Below, piece by piece: positions 10,606 to 22,303 of a stretch of DNA of 64,000 nucleotides. A program made the translations under genes and the position numbers. This DNA is from Harmothoe impar (taxonomy: Eukaryota > Annelida > Polychaeta > Phyllodocida > Polynoidae), in the NCBI GenBank assembly GCA_947462335.1, contig OX381716.1:2048845-2112844 (forward strand), written 5' to 3'. A model generated the notes under the pieces. The model was not told where the DNA came from, made no database searches, and was given only the letters and a program-made list of their open reading frames with translations. Position 1 is the first letter of the stretch. Each line of letters begins with the position of its first letter.

Positions 10606-11673
10606 AACGGATAGGAGAATCTGCTGGGGGATTACCTGACAGTAGTATATAGCTAAATGTCTCCTGAAAGGGCAAAAACCAGTTATAGAGATTGAATATT
10701 TTCCTTGCTTTTCTTTTAGAAATGTGGAGAATTATTATGAATAGGGCTGTATACGGAAGAGGCATCTCTTGCACATTCCCAAATTCCAACAAATATTCTC
10801 AATCGGCTGTACAGGTCAGATACTGTAGATATTACAATTTTAATTTGATTTTAATTCAATTTTATTTAATTACAACAGATCAACTATATGCATTAAAATA
10901 TATTGCTGGTGATATATTTTCGAGCTGTATAAGTTCTTTATGTTGCCAGGATAAATACATGCGAACGATGTACATCTTCTCATACCAAAAGACAAGGCAG
11001 CATCTGCCTGACTTTTTACCCCTTTGAAAGTCTCCCTTTATTTCTACATTGGTATCTTCATGGTGTTAAGACAGAAGGAAGTGATTTAAGTTGTACACAG
11101 ACTGACCTATAGTGTGTAGTAAAGTAAAGCTGACCCCCGCCCGCTGTCTGCCCTACTCCAAACACCCATTCATACTGACACATACGCAGCAGGGTACCAG
11201 GTACTTCTTCTACAGTGTGTAAAGGTGCCTATAGGTGCCTATACCTCAGCTGTCGTGTTGGTGTCATCTGTCTGTGTAGGCTTACAGCTCTGCTGCTGGT
11301 CTAAACTATTAACAGGCCCTTGGGGGGGGGGGCAACACTGTAAAAGTCCCCAAGCTGGGGGGGGGGGGGTAAAAATGATCCATTTAAATACTTGCAACCA
11401 CACTTGATTCCAGGTGCATGTGATATGGCGTGGGGGGAACTTTCAACATCCGAGCATAGTGGTTAAGTGTGGGGGGGAGGAGGGTGAAAAGAAATCGCCA
11501 TTTTCGGAAAATGCAGCAGGCCCCCTCCCCTTAGCTAAAAATAAATGACTCAGACTTTCTCTATCAGGTAGAAATGTCAGCAGGTATCTGTGTACTCATG
11601 TCAGCACTATGTGGTTATCAGCCCTTGTCTGTAGTACATCAATACTAAACAGAATCAGGTATACTTTAAACAT
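10606..11673. other. No gene recognised; G-rich patches
   Basis: AT-rich up to about 11090. Then come short C-rich and G-rich stretches, with G runs near 11322-11332, 11358-11370 and 11471-11478. The open frame 10692-11027 has no recognisable content. Confidence 0.5.
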
Positions 11674-11880
11674 ACCGTAAAACCTCGCGTATAAGCCAGA
11701 CCCCAAATGCAGGCCCATCCTATAAGCCGCATGAGCGATCTGATTATGGTGACTTGTATACTGTATTATAATAGCAAAAACTTGTGTATAAGCCGCACCC
11801 CTACTATATGCCAATCCTATAAGCCGCATTGGCGATCCTATTTGCATACTAGCCGTGGCTTATACGGGACGTTTTACGTT
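11674..11880. repeat. ATAAGCCGCAC MITE (family K), complete copy
   Basis: Terminal inverted repeats ACCGTAAAACCTCGCG plus TATAAGCC, matched by GGCTTATACGGGACG plus TTTTACG. The interior repeats CCTATAAGCCGCAT and GTATAAGCCGCACCCC. Related copies are at 13130, 25530 and 25918. Confidence 0.85.
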
Positions 11881-12436
11881 AATCAAACCCGACACATACA
11901 AACTTTTAAAATGAAGAGTATGAAAACTGATAGGTTTTTCAATTATAATAGAGGAAAATACTTAATAGATAAATATTGAATAGATTTTCTTCTTGATCTT
12001 TAAAATATTGCAGAAACATAGCAATGATGTTAAAATGATTAAATTAAAGTAGAATATTAAATTTTCATTCATTTGCAAAGAATACAAAACCTTGTGTCAC
12101 ATCTGAAATATTGTAATAGCTGTGGGGGAGTAGAAACATGGATCAGAACTCTGATGAACTTTTACCAAAATGAATCAATAACAAAAGTGCTCTTTCTCAT
12201 TCCAGGATACCAGTCGGCGATGGTAAACGGACACAATATCAGGAGTTTAAAAAGTCTATCAACCCCAAATTACTCACCAGGGCTGCATTCACCAGGTCAG
12301 GCAGAAACTGATAGCCATTCTCCATGGGCTGTTTCTCCACGATGACGTCACCAAAACAGCTATAAAACCAATCTTTAATTGTATATTTTGATGAAATCAA
12401 TCAAGAGTTACATATAATGAATACAGAGATCCTCTC

Positions 12437-12545
12437 TCCCAATGGGCACAAAACATTGAATCAACATTGATAACTGGTTGCCAACGTTGATTCGATGTTG
12501 ATTCATCGCTGATTCAAAGTTGAACTAAATTTTGTGCCCACTGGG
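12437..12545. mobile_element. Nested MITE with CCCARTGGGCACAAAA ends
   Basis: About 109 bp beginning CCCAATGGGCACAAAA and ending TTTTGTGCCCACTGGG. The interior has repeated CAACATTGAT / GTTGATTC blocks in both orientations. It interrupts the repeat at 12300-12660; the empty arrangement is seen near 54610-54640 on the other strand. A fragment of this end (GTGCCCACTGG) also occurs near 48296. Confidence 0.85.
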
Positions 12546-12546
12546 C

Positions 12547-12660
12547 TAGTCTGTCTGAACTCCTGATTTGAGTGGTGCATTGGATTGCATCACACTTGGC
12601 TGCGCCTTGTGTGATACGATCCAATGCACAACTCGTGGAGAAACCTGTCCTTCAGACAGA
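12547..12660. repeat. Inverted-repeat core of the composite element
   Basis: AGTCTGTCTGAACTCCTG with TGCATTGGATTGCATCAC on the left. The right side, GATACGATCCAATGCAC with CTGTCCTTCAGACAGA, pairs imperfectly with it. The same core is present at about 54530-54630. Confidence 0.7.
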
Positions 12661-13129
12661 ATATCGCGGACATCTGTCTATGTCCTTACAGGACATTAGG
12701 CCGGTATCTATTACTGGGTAATTGGACTGATTAATTGGGCTGTTTGGAGGAGTGTCCTCTGGCTGAGTTCCCAGACTGACCCCAACATACCCAGACTGCA
12801 CACCATGAGACACCATGTCTGCTGCACACACAGAGGGTGGAGAGTCAGCTAACGCTGTAGAACCTGGTATTTCAAATTGACCAATGGGAGAGCACGGTTT
12901 GCAAATGTCTATACCCCATAGACCCCGTGGTATTCTGCCTTTAACGTAGGGCAATTAAAAGGTACTTAAAGAGCAATTAAACACTAGGTTCTAAGTCAGA
13001 TAGATCCCATTAACTCAGGGTCATTAAGACAGCCTCCCTACGGTCAGTGTCTAAATGCCATAAACCCCACGTACAGGGATCTATCCTTAACATAGACTTC
13101 TACAAAACTACATACATTGATCCCAGACT

Positions 13130-13205
13130 ACATAAGTCACACCTCTACAGGATTCTATAAGCTGCACTCTGACTCTCATACAAGCCGCAGCTTCTACTCA
13201 AGAAT
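13130..13205. repeat. ATAAGCCGCAC family fragment
   Basis: GATTCTATAAGCTGCACTCT and ATACAAGCCGCAGCTTC match family K internal sequence in diverged form. Confidence 0.6.
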
Positions 13206-15910
13206 TTACATTGAATCAGCCTAGGACCAATGGTTCCCTGGTCTGATTGGGCGGCTGTTCAATAATGGCTGCCGTATCTATCAGCGGGTAATTGGTCCGG
13301 TTAATCGGCTTTAATTATTGATGCGTGATGAATGGCGCTTCCTGCCCGGGACAAATGCCGCCAATTTAAAACCACCCCGGCTCTCAATGCCCGTATCAAT
13401 CATGGATTTTTGTTGAAGCGTTTTAACAAAAGAAACATGGTGTTCCATGAACAATTAAAGTGTTATTGTTGGGAAGGGGATACTAGTACCCAGCGCACCA
13501 GACATTGGTTGTCAACCGCTCCTGGCTAATCAATCTCCCAGCAGATTCTTCCATTCAGTTGTACTGGGACTACTTCATTCTCTGCCAAAAGGTGGCGCAT
13601 CACCTTGAAAACTTACCTATATGCCATGCTTTTGGTAATTAATACAACTATGATTCGATTCAAATATGTTAAGGGACAGATGAAGTGCTACTTAAATTAT
13701 AGAAGTATTAGACATGTTTTCATAGTGGAAGTTGGACATTTTTCTTGAGAACTATTTTTTATGTAGGGATTCTGTAATGTGTTATGTGGATAGAGGAGCA
13801 GCCAAGTAGTATCCCTTTCCTCCCTTGTCCATAGGAGAGTTCCTCAAGTCCGGGCCTTGCGGCAAAGTCTTGTTTGAGACTGTGCTGGGAAGGTGCTAGC
13901 GTATAACAAGGACCTGCACAACGGCCAATCAAATTGTAGAACTGCTAACTATATCTATGGCTAGAAAAATTCACAATAGGTTACTACTTGGTCAATATAG
14001 CCCAATTTTAGCCCTCTTATACATGTGTACATACTCACTTTGTAAATACGATGTAAATACATTGTTTCCGCTTTTTTTGGAATGAGACGATGTAAATGCC
14101 CCATTTATTTTTTTTGACAATATAAAGACACAGCTCGACAATATATATCACAAGCAATATGGTATTTATAAACACACTGTAAAAAATATCCCATAAAAGT
14201 TATAGTGAATCACTGGCATCAGTGAATGCCAGACTTTCCACATTAGTTTTACGATCACAGTGCTGCATGCTGAAGTGCTGGGTTAGTGGTTATTGCATGA
14301 GTGGTGATTCCCAGGCTGTACTGCACGCTGGCCGCAGGCCCAGTGCAATACGGCTGAGGCACTGCGAGTACAATAACCACTGATGAGGTCACTGTGTTTA
14401 TCATACCCCCCATACGGTATATCAGTGTTGTAGGTATAGGGAGTCTGTATGCCCGCTCAGTGGGCATACAGGCTCTGTATTCCCGCGGTACTTCAAAATG
14501 TAGGTCACGGCGTGTAAAACAGCCCCACAGCATGTAATACGGCCCCGGGGCGTGTAATCAGGTGATTTGGTCTGACAACAGTGCTGCTAGGGTGGGGGAG
14601 CGGCAGTTTTTAGTACTAAACCGCCCACAGCGCCCCAGGTGGACTGAGCCGACAACTAAAGGATTCACTCGCCCCCCGTCGTTGTCGGTCACAAAATCTG
14701 CTTGGCAATTGATTAAAAAAGAGCGGCAGCGATATTATCGCCACCTAGTGGATGTTTCATATTATATGATTCATATAAAGAGCAATATTGATAATAGAAG
14801 GCAAAGTTCAAGCAAAACGTAAAAATTATTGATGCTTTCCCGCGCAAAAAAAGTCTCACACCCACTACACTTGATGTGACGAGAGGTGGCATTTCAAAAT
14901 GTAAGTGTGGCGTAAGAACACTGCTATACTGTATGGGGTTATAATAAATGATAAACATAACTCGTGGGCGTCGGACGGGCCCTTTAACCTTGTTACCCAG
15001 TATTCACCATTAAATAAAACCACATGTCTGTCTATTGTTGATCTTGAGCAAGGCAAAGTGAGATCAACAAAATGTTTGTAATGAATATATTGGCTCGTTC
15101 AAGTACCTTCATTAACAAAGTATTCATAATGCTAGACCATGTAATACGTCCCTCTGCTTAGTTGGCGCGGAGCGAGGGACCATTACAACCTGGGGGAAAC
15201 TTCACTATCTCAGCCTACCCATAATGCACCACCCACCATAGGTTCCTTATATGATGTCATAATGGTGCCAGAATAAAGCTCCAATCAGCAGCTGTACAGA
15301 CATTGCTCTGTAATAGTCCCTCACTCCAGTCAAAGCCTGCAGAAGTGGACTATAAAATAGTCTATTCATAATGCATAGTAATCTGGATTGGGTATAGAAA
15401 CTCTCCATATCATTATGTGAACATGAATTTAATAAGGGTACAGGCCACATTGCTGTACTCTGTGATCTCTGGCCAGTTAGTCGTTCGGGATACACTTTGT
15501 GATAAATAAAGCCCTCACTTAACAATTTGTGTATGAAGCTCATCTGATAGAACTGCATCTGCATGAACAAGGTGGTACTCTAGGCCTACTCTAACTGTGA
15601 AGATCTGAAACAATGTTCGGGAATCATCTGAAATGTTTTGCACTTTTGTAAATAGGCGGGTAACAACATTATGATGATTCTTGTTCTTAAAATAGCCTAG
15701 TATTTGCGTTCTGATTCCTTACTTCAATAGCCTGCCTCCCTCCTGGTCCTCACAAGTGTATACCTTCAAGGCAGCCTGCTCTGTGATTACAGAAACTAGC
15801 AAAATATTGAATTTCTGCCAGCGCTGATGATAATCATGTTAGTCCGTGAGTGGTGTTTCCGCTGGCCTCACTGCCTTGTACTTAGTGCTCAGAGTCTATA
15901 TCCGCTCATG
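13206..15910. other. No gene recognised
   Basis: Contains a GC-richer patch at 13330-13400 without splice-supported coding. At 14740-14751 is GCCACCTAGTGG, a CTCF-like core repeated at 31664. The short open frames at 14255-14533 and 15247-15570 have no recognisable content. An AT-rich stretch runs around 14030-14200. Confidence 0.5.
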
Positions 15911-15919
15911 TATGTAAAC

Positions 15920-16100
15920 CCGTTAAGGGCTGCAGAGGGCTTAATGTGTTATAGTCAGTATGATGCATGAATGCAGCTATGGCGGATCTACTCACCAGTG
16001 CTGCATTCATGCATCATGCTGACCATTAAGGAGTGTATCAACCCTGTAGGGTTAGCAGCAGCACTGATGAGTTACTCACCACTGCAAGCATGCATCATGA
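15920..16100. repeat. Family A element
   Basis: GATGCATGAATGCAGC, then CACCAGTGCTGCATTC plus ATGCATCATG, with ACCCTGTAGGGTTAGC behind it. It has the same hairpin modules as the other family A copies. Confidence 0.75.
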
Positions 16101-16137
16101 ACACAAATGCCATTATGCATGATCTTAAAGTATGATA

Positions 16138-16242
16138 AAAGCATCATCTCTGATTCTAGAAATAGCACAATATTGACTTCTTGTTCAATAATGACAGTAA
16201 TAACTGTAGCTCACGAGCAAACCTCGTCAGACTCAAAGTGTC
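16138..16242 (+). repeat. Direct duplication, copy 1
   Basis: About 105 bp with AAGCATCATCTCTGATTCTA, GAAATAGCACAA and CACGAGCAAACCTCGTCAGA. It recurs with about 90% similarity by eye at 16569-16674. A family A element separates the copies. Confidence 0.9.
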
Positions 16243-16297
16243 TGTACCCCGTACTTAGTGCCTTATGGTGTCTGATAACAGAGAAGCCTGCCTTTAA

Positions 16298-16513
16298 CCC
16301 TCTAAGGACCGCATGATGCATTAATGCATCATAACCTTGGTAATCATGATGCATGAATTCTAACCCTCCAGGAGTGTCTTAACCCTGTAGGGTCAGCATG
16401 ATGCTTGACTGCAGACCTGTTGAGATACTCGCCAGGGCTGCCTTCATACATCATAACGACCAAGGGCTAGATAGATTACGGCATCATGCCGCCCTTAAAG
16501 GGTTAAAGGGTTA
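16298..16513. repeat. Family A element with TTAACCC ends
   Basis: Begins with CTTTAACCCTCTAAGGACC and ends with CCTTAAAGGGTTAAAGGG. The inverted ends and palindromic GATGCAT modules define it. It sits between the two copies of a 105-bp direct duplication. Confidence 0.8.
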
Positions 16514-16568
16514 ACAAATGCAAATGAGCTTGGTGCACTTTCCCATACAGCGGTCCTTAAAGCATTAC

Positions 16569-16674
16569 TGAAGCATCATCTCTGATTCTAGAAATAGCAC
16601 AACATTGACTTCTTTTCCGATAATGACTGTAATTACTATAGCTCACGAGCAAACCTCGTCAGACTCTAAGTGTC
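16569..16674 (+). repeat. Direct duplication, copy 2
   Basis: Second copy of 16138-16242. The two are 431 bp apart. Confidence 0.9.
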
Positions 16675-16679
16675 TGAAG

Positions 16680-17140
16680 ACTGGGTAATAAAGCATAAAG
16701 GATTCGTTTTAAAACTATTAAATCTATTGCTCTGCTTGGGCTGTGGCCTAAGGCTAAAGGAAGTGGATCTATTTACAATTTCTGAAGGATCACCATTCCT
16801 GCTTCCCTCAGATCTGCCTACTCAAATGCCTTTATTAAAATGATAATTTACAACCATTGTGGGATTTAAAGGCTATCCATATCACTCTAGTACCAAGTTG
16901 AAGATCTATCTGGGGATTAGGTAGTAAGGAAACATTAGGATCTGATGGCAATTTCCAACGGATCATCATGAGTCATTAGATATACATCAGGGGGGTGTAC
17001 ATAAAGTAATGGCCGGGGCATGAGGCGCATCCCTCTCACCGTAGTACTGGGTATAAACCAGAGGGAGGCCGGCAGGGGCCTTAATTATTTACATGAAGGA
17101 TGTATATCAAAGGACGCTCTATGGACAGTAATTGCTGTCC
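16680..17140. other. No feature recognised
   Basis: AT-rich sequence leading into the minisatellite. No exon or repeat was identified. Confidence 0.5.
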
Positions 17141-17144
17141 TGCT

Positions 17145-19137
17145 AAGGGTCCTGGTGGTACCTAGTCCTGTACAGACTCCTGCCACAACTAGGTAAGGGT
17201 CCTGATGGTACCTAGTCCTGTACAGACTCCTGCCACCACTAGGTAAGGGTCCTGGTGGTACCTAGTCCTGTACAGACTCCTGCCACCACTAGGTAAGGGT
17301 CCTGGTGGTACCTAGTCCTGTACAGACTCCCGCCACCACTAGGTAAGGGTCCTGGTGGTACCTAGTCCTGTACAGACTCCTGCCACAACTAGGTAAGGGT
17401 CCTGGTGGCACCTGGTCCTGTACAGACTCCTGCCACAACTAGGTGAGGGTCCTGGTGGTACCTAGTCCTGTACAGACTCCCGCCACCACTAGGTAAGGGT
17501 CCTGGTGGTACCTAGTCCTGTACAGACTCCTGCCACCACTAGGAAAGGGCCCTGGTGGTACCTAGTCCTGTACAGACTCCTGCCACAACTAGGTAAGGCT
17601 CCTGGTGGTACCTAGTCCTGTACAGACTCTGCCACAACTAGGTAAGGCTCCTGGTGGTACCTAGTCCTGTACAGGCTCCTGCCACAACTAGGTAAGGCTC
17701 CTGGTGGTACCTAGTCCTGTACAGACTCCTGCCACCACTAGGTAAGTGCCCTGGTGGTACCTAGTCCTGTACAGACTCCTGCCACCACTAGGTGAGGGTC
17801 CTGGTGGTACCTAGTCCTGTACAGACTCTGCCACAACTAGGTAAGGGTCCTGGTGGTACCTAGTCCTGTACAGACTCCTGCCACAACTAGGTGAGGGTCC
17901 TGGTGGTACCTAGTCCTGTACAGACTCCTGCCACCACTAGCTAAGGGTCCTGGTGGTGCCTAGTCCTACCCAGACTCCTGCAGCAACTAGGTAAGGGTCC
18001 TGCTGGTACCTAGTCCTGTACAGACTCCTGCTACCACTAGCTAAGGATCCTGGTGGTGCCTAGTCCTACCCTGACTCCTGCCGCAATTAGGTAAGGGTCC
18101 TGCTGGTACCTAGTCCTGTACAGACCCCTGCCATAACTAGGTAAGTGTCGAGGTGGTACCTAGTCCTACCCAGTCCCCTGCCATAACTAGGTAAGGGTCC
18201 TGGTGGTACCTAGTCCTGTACAGACTCCTGCCACAACTAGGTAAGGGCCCTGGTAGTACCTAGTCCTGTACAGACTCTGCCACAACTAGGTAAGGGTCCT
18301 GGTGGTAGCTAGTCCTGTACAGACTCCTGCCACCACTAGGTAAGGGTCATGGTGGTACCTAGCCCTGGACAGACTCCTGTCACAACTAGGTAAGGGTCTT
18401 GGTGGTACCTAGTCCTGTACAGACTCCTGCCACCACTAGGTAAGGGCCCTGGTCATACCTAGTCCTGTACAGACTCTGCCACAACTAGGTAAGGGTCCTG
18501 GTGGTACCTAGTCCTGTACAGACTCCTGCCACAACTAGGTATTAAAAAGTCCTGGTGGCACCTAGTCCTGTACAGACTCCTGCCACAACTAGGTAAGGGT
18601 CCTGGTGGTAGCTAGTCCTTTACAGACTCCTGCCACAACTAGGTAAGTGTCCTGGTGGTACCTAGTCCTGTACAGACTCCTGCCACAACTAGGGGAGGGT
18701 CTTGGTGGTACCTAATTCCTGTACAGACTCTGCCACAACTAGGTAAGGGTCTTGGTGGTACCTAGTCCTGTACAGACTACTGTCACAACTAGGTAAGTGT
18801 CCCGGTGGTACCTAGTCCTGTACAGACTGCTGCCACAACTAGGTAAGGATCCTGGTGGTACCTAGTCCTGCCACAACTAGGTGAGGGTCCTGGTGGTACC
18901 TAGTCCTGTACAGACTCCTGCCACAACTAGCTAAGGGTCCTGGTGGTACCTAGTCCTGTACAGACTCCTGCTACCACTAGATAAGGGTCCTGGTGGTACC
19001 TAGTCCTGTACAGACTCCTGCCACCACTAGCTAAGGGCTCTGGTGGAACCTAGCCCTGTACAGACTCCTGCCACCACTAGCTAAGGGTCCTGGTTGTACC
19101 TGGTCCTGTACAGACTCCTGCCACAACTAGGTAAGGG
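17145..19137. repeat. 50-bp minisatellite, about 40 copies
   Basis: Unit: AAGGGTCCTGGTGGTACCTA, GTCCTGTACAGACTCC, TGCCACAACTAGGT. Spacing is exactly 50 bp in most copies, with 49-bp (ACTCTGCC) variants and one truncated copy near 18868. Two alternating subtypes (CCACAACT and CCACCACT) are mixed irregularly. Divergence rises toward the 3' end. Each unit holds GGTACC and CTGTACAG palindromes. One-copy relatives occur at 6800 and 31240. Confidence 0.97.
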
Positions 19138-19925
19138 TGGTGCCTAGGTTAGGATCATGTCGGTACCCTATCTAGACTCCTGAGATACTAACTTAAAACA
19201 CAAGGCAGCATTTGTACAGGATTTAGGCAACAGTGTCCACTGAGCAATTCCACTAATAGGCATTTTAGACACAAGAAACAAGACTGCTATGTTGAATATT
19301 GATAATTCCTATCCCATGTGGCATCGTAAAAACTATAAAATACCCTTATAAAACATTTAGTGTCTGTTGCCAAACCCCATATAGATCATCTACATCTTAA
19401 AGGATTATGTACATAAATAATACAGAAGGCCCCCAGCCTTGTTCATGGTTAGCACACAGGAGTGTAAATCATCAGGGGCTTGAGGCGACAGTAATTGGAG
19501 GTAGGGCTGGTGGGAGTTAGCAGTCTTGGCAGTGCAGCAAGCAACTATATACCTTGTCCATGGGAACCTGGCAAGGCGGACAAAGGACTATGAGTTCTCT
19601 GTGGGAGTTTTATAGTTGTGGTCAATGGTTATATTGAGACCTCAAATAAACCAAACTTCTCACCTCATGAACACCTACCTCCAGTGTATTTAACTGCAGT
19701 GCTAATGATATCCCCCTCCTCTCCCAAACCTTTATGGCCATAATGACACCACCAAATGGATGAGGCTAGCCTCCTCCTGTCAAATATAACACTAATAAAG
19801 GTCACCAGGGGGCTCACCAGAATATGCCAGACAAGGCATAGCGTGCTGCACTGCTTCCAGAAGAGCCGCAAAGCTTTATTGGTACAAATAGCAACAAAAC
19901 ACTGTCACTTTCAAGGAGAATTCGG
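19138..19925. other. No gene recognised
   Basis: Begins with a decayed minisatellite remnant (TGGTGCCTAGGTTAGGATC, to about 19185), then AT-rich unique-looking sequence. Overlapping short frames on both strands at 19665-19999 give no support for coding. Confidence 0.5.
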
Positions 19926-19929
19926 CATC

Positions 19930-20060
19930 CCTGCATCCCTGTATCATGCTGACCGTAAGAGTGTATATCCATTAACCCTGTAGGGTCCGCATGATGCATG
20001 AATGCAGCCCTGGGTGTTACTCACCAGGGCTGCATTCATGCATCATTATATCAAGGGCAT
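19930..20060. repeat. Family A element
   Basis: GCATGATGCATGAATGCAGC, CCTGGGTGTTACTCACCAGG, then GCTGCATTCATGCATCAT: a clear inverted repeat. Confidence 0.85.
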
Positions 20061-20084
20061 TAAATGCAGCAACACACACACAGA

Positions 20085-20170
20085 AAAGGGAGAGTCATTG
20101 TCGCTAAAACAACAAGAATTGCGGTTGTTGCCTCAGGCATTTTTATACGCGGCAACACCCGCAGTTCTTG
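20085..20170. repeat. Partial AGAGTCATTGTCGCTAAAA element (family C)
   Basis: AGAAAAGGGAGAGTCATTGT then CGCTAAAACAAC is one terminal repeat of the family found complete at 53697-53816. The right half is not recognisable here. Confidence 0.6.
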
Positions 20171-20299
20171 CATTCGAAGAAACATAATGTCTGCATGGTT
20201 GGTATGTTTGAAGGGAACCCATCTAAGACACCAAAAAGGCAGGGCCAGGAAGGGGTTATCAGGGGGAAGGATGATATTACTTCAAATATGGCATTTCCT

Positions 20300-21210
20300 A
20301 TGAATTCCTTGGGTCCATGTTAGGGGGTAAAGAAATATGTGTTGCTAGGCAGATGAACAATAATAATAGATGTTGCTAGGCAACCAGCTGGATTAGCAAC
20401 AAACTGATAGAACCATTGAATTCCTTGGGTCCATATAAGGGGGTAGGTTTGATTATAATCAACCTTAGGACCATGGAAATGTGCGTTGCTAGGCAGATAA
20501 ACAATTAGAATAGCCGTTGCTAGGCAACCAGCTGTATGAGCAACAAACCAAAAGAACCATTGAATTCCTTGGGTCCATATTAGGGGGGGTAGGTATGATT
20601 ATAGTGAACCTTAGGACCATGGAAATGTGTGTTGCTAGACAGATAAACAATTAGAATAGCCTTTGCTAGGCAACCAGCTGTATTACCAACAAACCGATAG
20701 AACCATTGAATTTCTTGGGTCCATATTAGGGGGGGTAGGTATGATTATAATCAACTTCAGGACCATGGAAATGTGTGTTGCTAGGCAGATCAGCAATAAG
20801 AAAAGCTGTTGCTAGGCAACCAGCTGTATTAGCAACAAATGGATAGAACCATTGAATTCCTTGGGTCCATATTGAGGGGGGGAGGTATGATTATAATCAA
20901 CTTCAGGACCATGGAAATGTGTGTTGCTAGGCAGATAAACATTTAGAATAGCTATTGCTAGACAACCAGCTGTATTAGCAACAAACCGATAGAACCAATG
21001 AATTCCTTGGGTCCATATTAGGGGGGGTATGTATGATTATAATCAACCTTAGGTCCATGGAAATGTGTGTTGCTAGGCAGGTAAACAATTAGAATAGCTG
21101 TTGCTAGGCAACCAGCTGTATTAGCAACAAACCAATAGAAACATTGAATTCCCTGGGTCCATATAAAGAGGGGTAGGTATGATTATAATCAACCTCAGGA
21201 ACTATCAAAG
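20300..21210. repeat. 146-bp satellite with X-box-like motif, about 6 copies
   Basis: GAATTCCTTGGGTCCATAT recurs at about 20302, 20418, 20562, 20708, 20854, 21000 and 21147. The period is 146 bp, except for a shorter first unit. Each monomer holds GTTGCTAGGCAGAT-like and GTTGCTAGGCAACCAGC segments and a run of GGGGGGTAGG. The perfect RFX-type palindromic site GTTGCTAGGCAAC is intact at 20372, 20516, 20808 and 21100, and degenerate in the other two monomers. Confidence 0.93.
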
Positions 21211-21270
21211 GTTGATTTATATTATTGTTATCACATAGCATAAATTTGTGTTGTGACATCTTAATCCAAG

Positions 21271-21393
21271 ATGGCGGCACAATCCAAGATGGCGGCGCCC
21301 GTTCTGACTTCTGGCAAAGTGCAAACATCATATACCTTGTTCTGGTGGTGCCTGGCGGCACCACCAGGTGGCTACGCCACCACTTCGGCATAA
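21271..21393 (+). CDS. Short open frame with good start, unknown
   Basis: Two tandem CCAAGATGGCGGC motifs (21265-21296) begin a 40-codon frame opening MAAQSKMAAPVLTSGK and ending GGYATTSA at a TAA. The start context is good (purine at -3, G at +4). The C-terminal half is partly encoded by a local palindrome, TGGTGCCTGGCGGCACCA, so a repeat or regulatory origin is as likely as a peptide. The motif pair also matches YY1 sites. It lies between the 146-bp satellite and a family C MITE, and no splice donor or domain was recognised. Confidence 0.2.
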   Translation: MAAQSKMAAPVLTSGKVQTSYTLFWWCLAAPPGGYATTSA

Positions 21394-21404
21394 AAAACTA
21401 CACT

Positions 21405-21508
21405 CACCTGTACTCGCTAAAACTACCCTCACCTGAGGGTCAGGCACTCCCTGACCCTCAGGTGAGGGTAGTTTTAGCGACAATGACTCTCACTTTTTCT
21501 GAGGGTGC
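21405..21508. repeat. Family C MITE with long perfect palindrome
   Basis: Arms TCGCTAAAACTACCCTCACC / GGTGAGGGTAGTTTTAGCGA surround CAGGCACTCCCTG. The right end continues CAATGACTCTCAC then TTTTTCTGAGGGTG, the family terminus. Confidence 0.9.
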
Positions 21509-22303
21509 ATAGCTGAAGCCCTAATTTATCTAAGGGACCAAAATATATTTGAGTACAACCTTGGAGTCACATACCAACGCGTCAAAAATATTTGAAGCTT
21601 AAAGCCAGTTTGATGCAAGAGTCACATTAACCTCCTTTAGGCTGTGTTTCATAGCAATCTTTGCTTTTCCTATTTCTGTGATCGATCCCTCCCTGATTGC
21701 CTGTTCTCCCAGATTTATATTGGTCCTACCATTCCGCTTTTCCTACTCCCGTCCCCAGCCAATACACCTACCCCACACGCTCCATGTTTGCCTCGATAAA
21801 ACCTCGTGTGAATCTTTGATGTCCAAATAAGACTTGTAAATGGTGCTCCGACTGCTTATCACTCCGGGTCAGTGCAGTCCCTTGGCGGAAACGGCATTTT
21901 ATTTCCGGTTCCAGTTTCCTTAGCAACCACCCAAAATCCAATCTGTGTCAATGTGATGCAGTCTGGGAGAGCCACTCCCTGCCCACTCTGTTTTAGTGGT
22001 TTTAAGTCCAGTAATGCCACGTAAATGTCACTGAATTTACTTGAATTGAATATGATTTAAGTTTTCCTTAAAGTGTATTTAATTAACCTAAAATGAAAGG
22101 AAAGATTTCAGCAGTTTTACATTCGGTGATCAAATTAGATATGCTTAAAATGTTCCTTGAAGCATAACTAATTAACCTAAATGCAGAAGCTCATGCATTC
22201 TTTGTGCCCAGAAATGGGACATTGTTTGTTGGTTCATGGCGTCAGTACTCCAATCTGAACTGTTTCAGAGTGATACACTCTGCGTTAGGGGAGTGACACA
22301 CTG
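21509..22303. other. No gene recognised
   Basis: Unique-looking sequence. A GC-richer part lies near 21850-21990. No supportable exon was seen. Confidence 0.5.

Larger units (their letters stand above)
12300..12660 (+). repeat. Composite dispersed repeat with nested MITE
   Basis: The outer sequence matches the reverse complement of 54530-54775: GGGCTGTTTCTCCACGATGA, ATAAAACCAATCTTT, GAATACAGAGATC, CTGAACTCCTG, ATCCAATGCAC. In this copy the segment 12437-12545 interrupts it; that segment is absent from the other copy. Confidence 0.85.

Noticed and set aside
17145..19137. CRISPR array
   Set aside because: Units are contiguous 50-bp repeats with no unique spacers, and the genome is eukaryotic in character.
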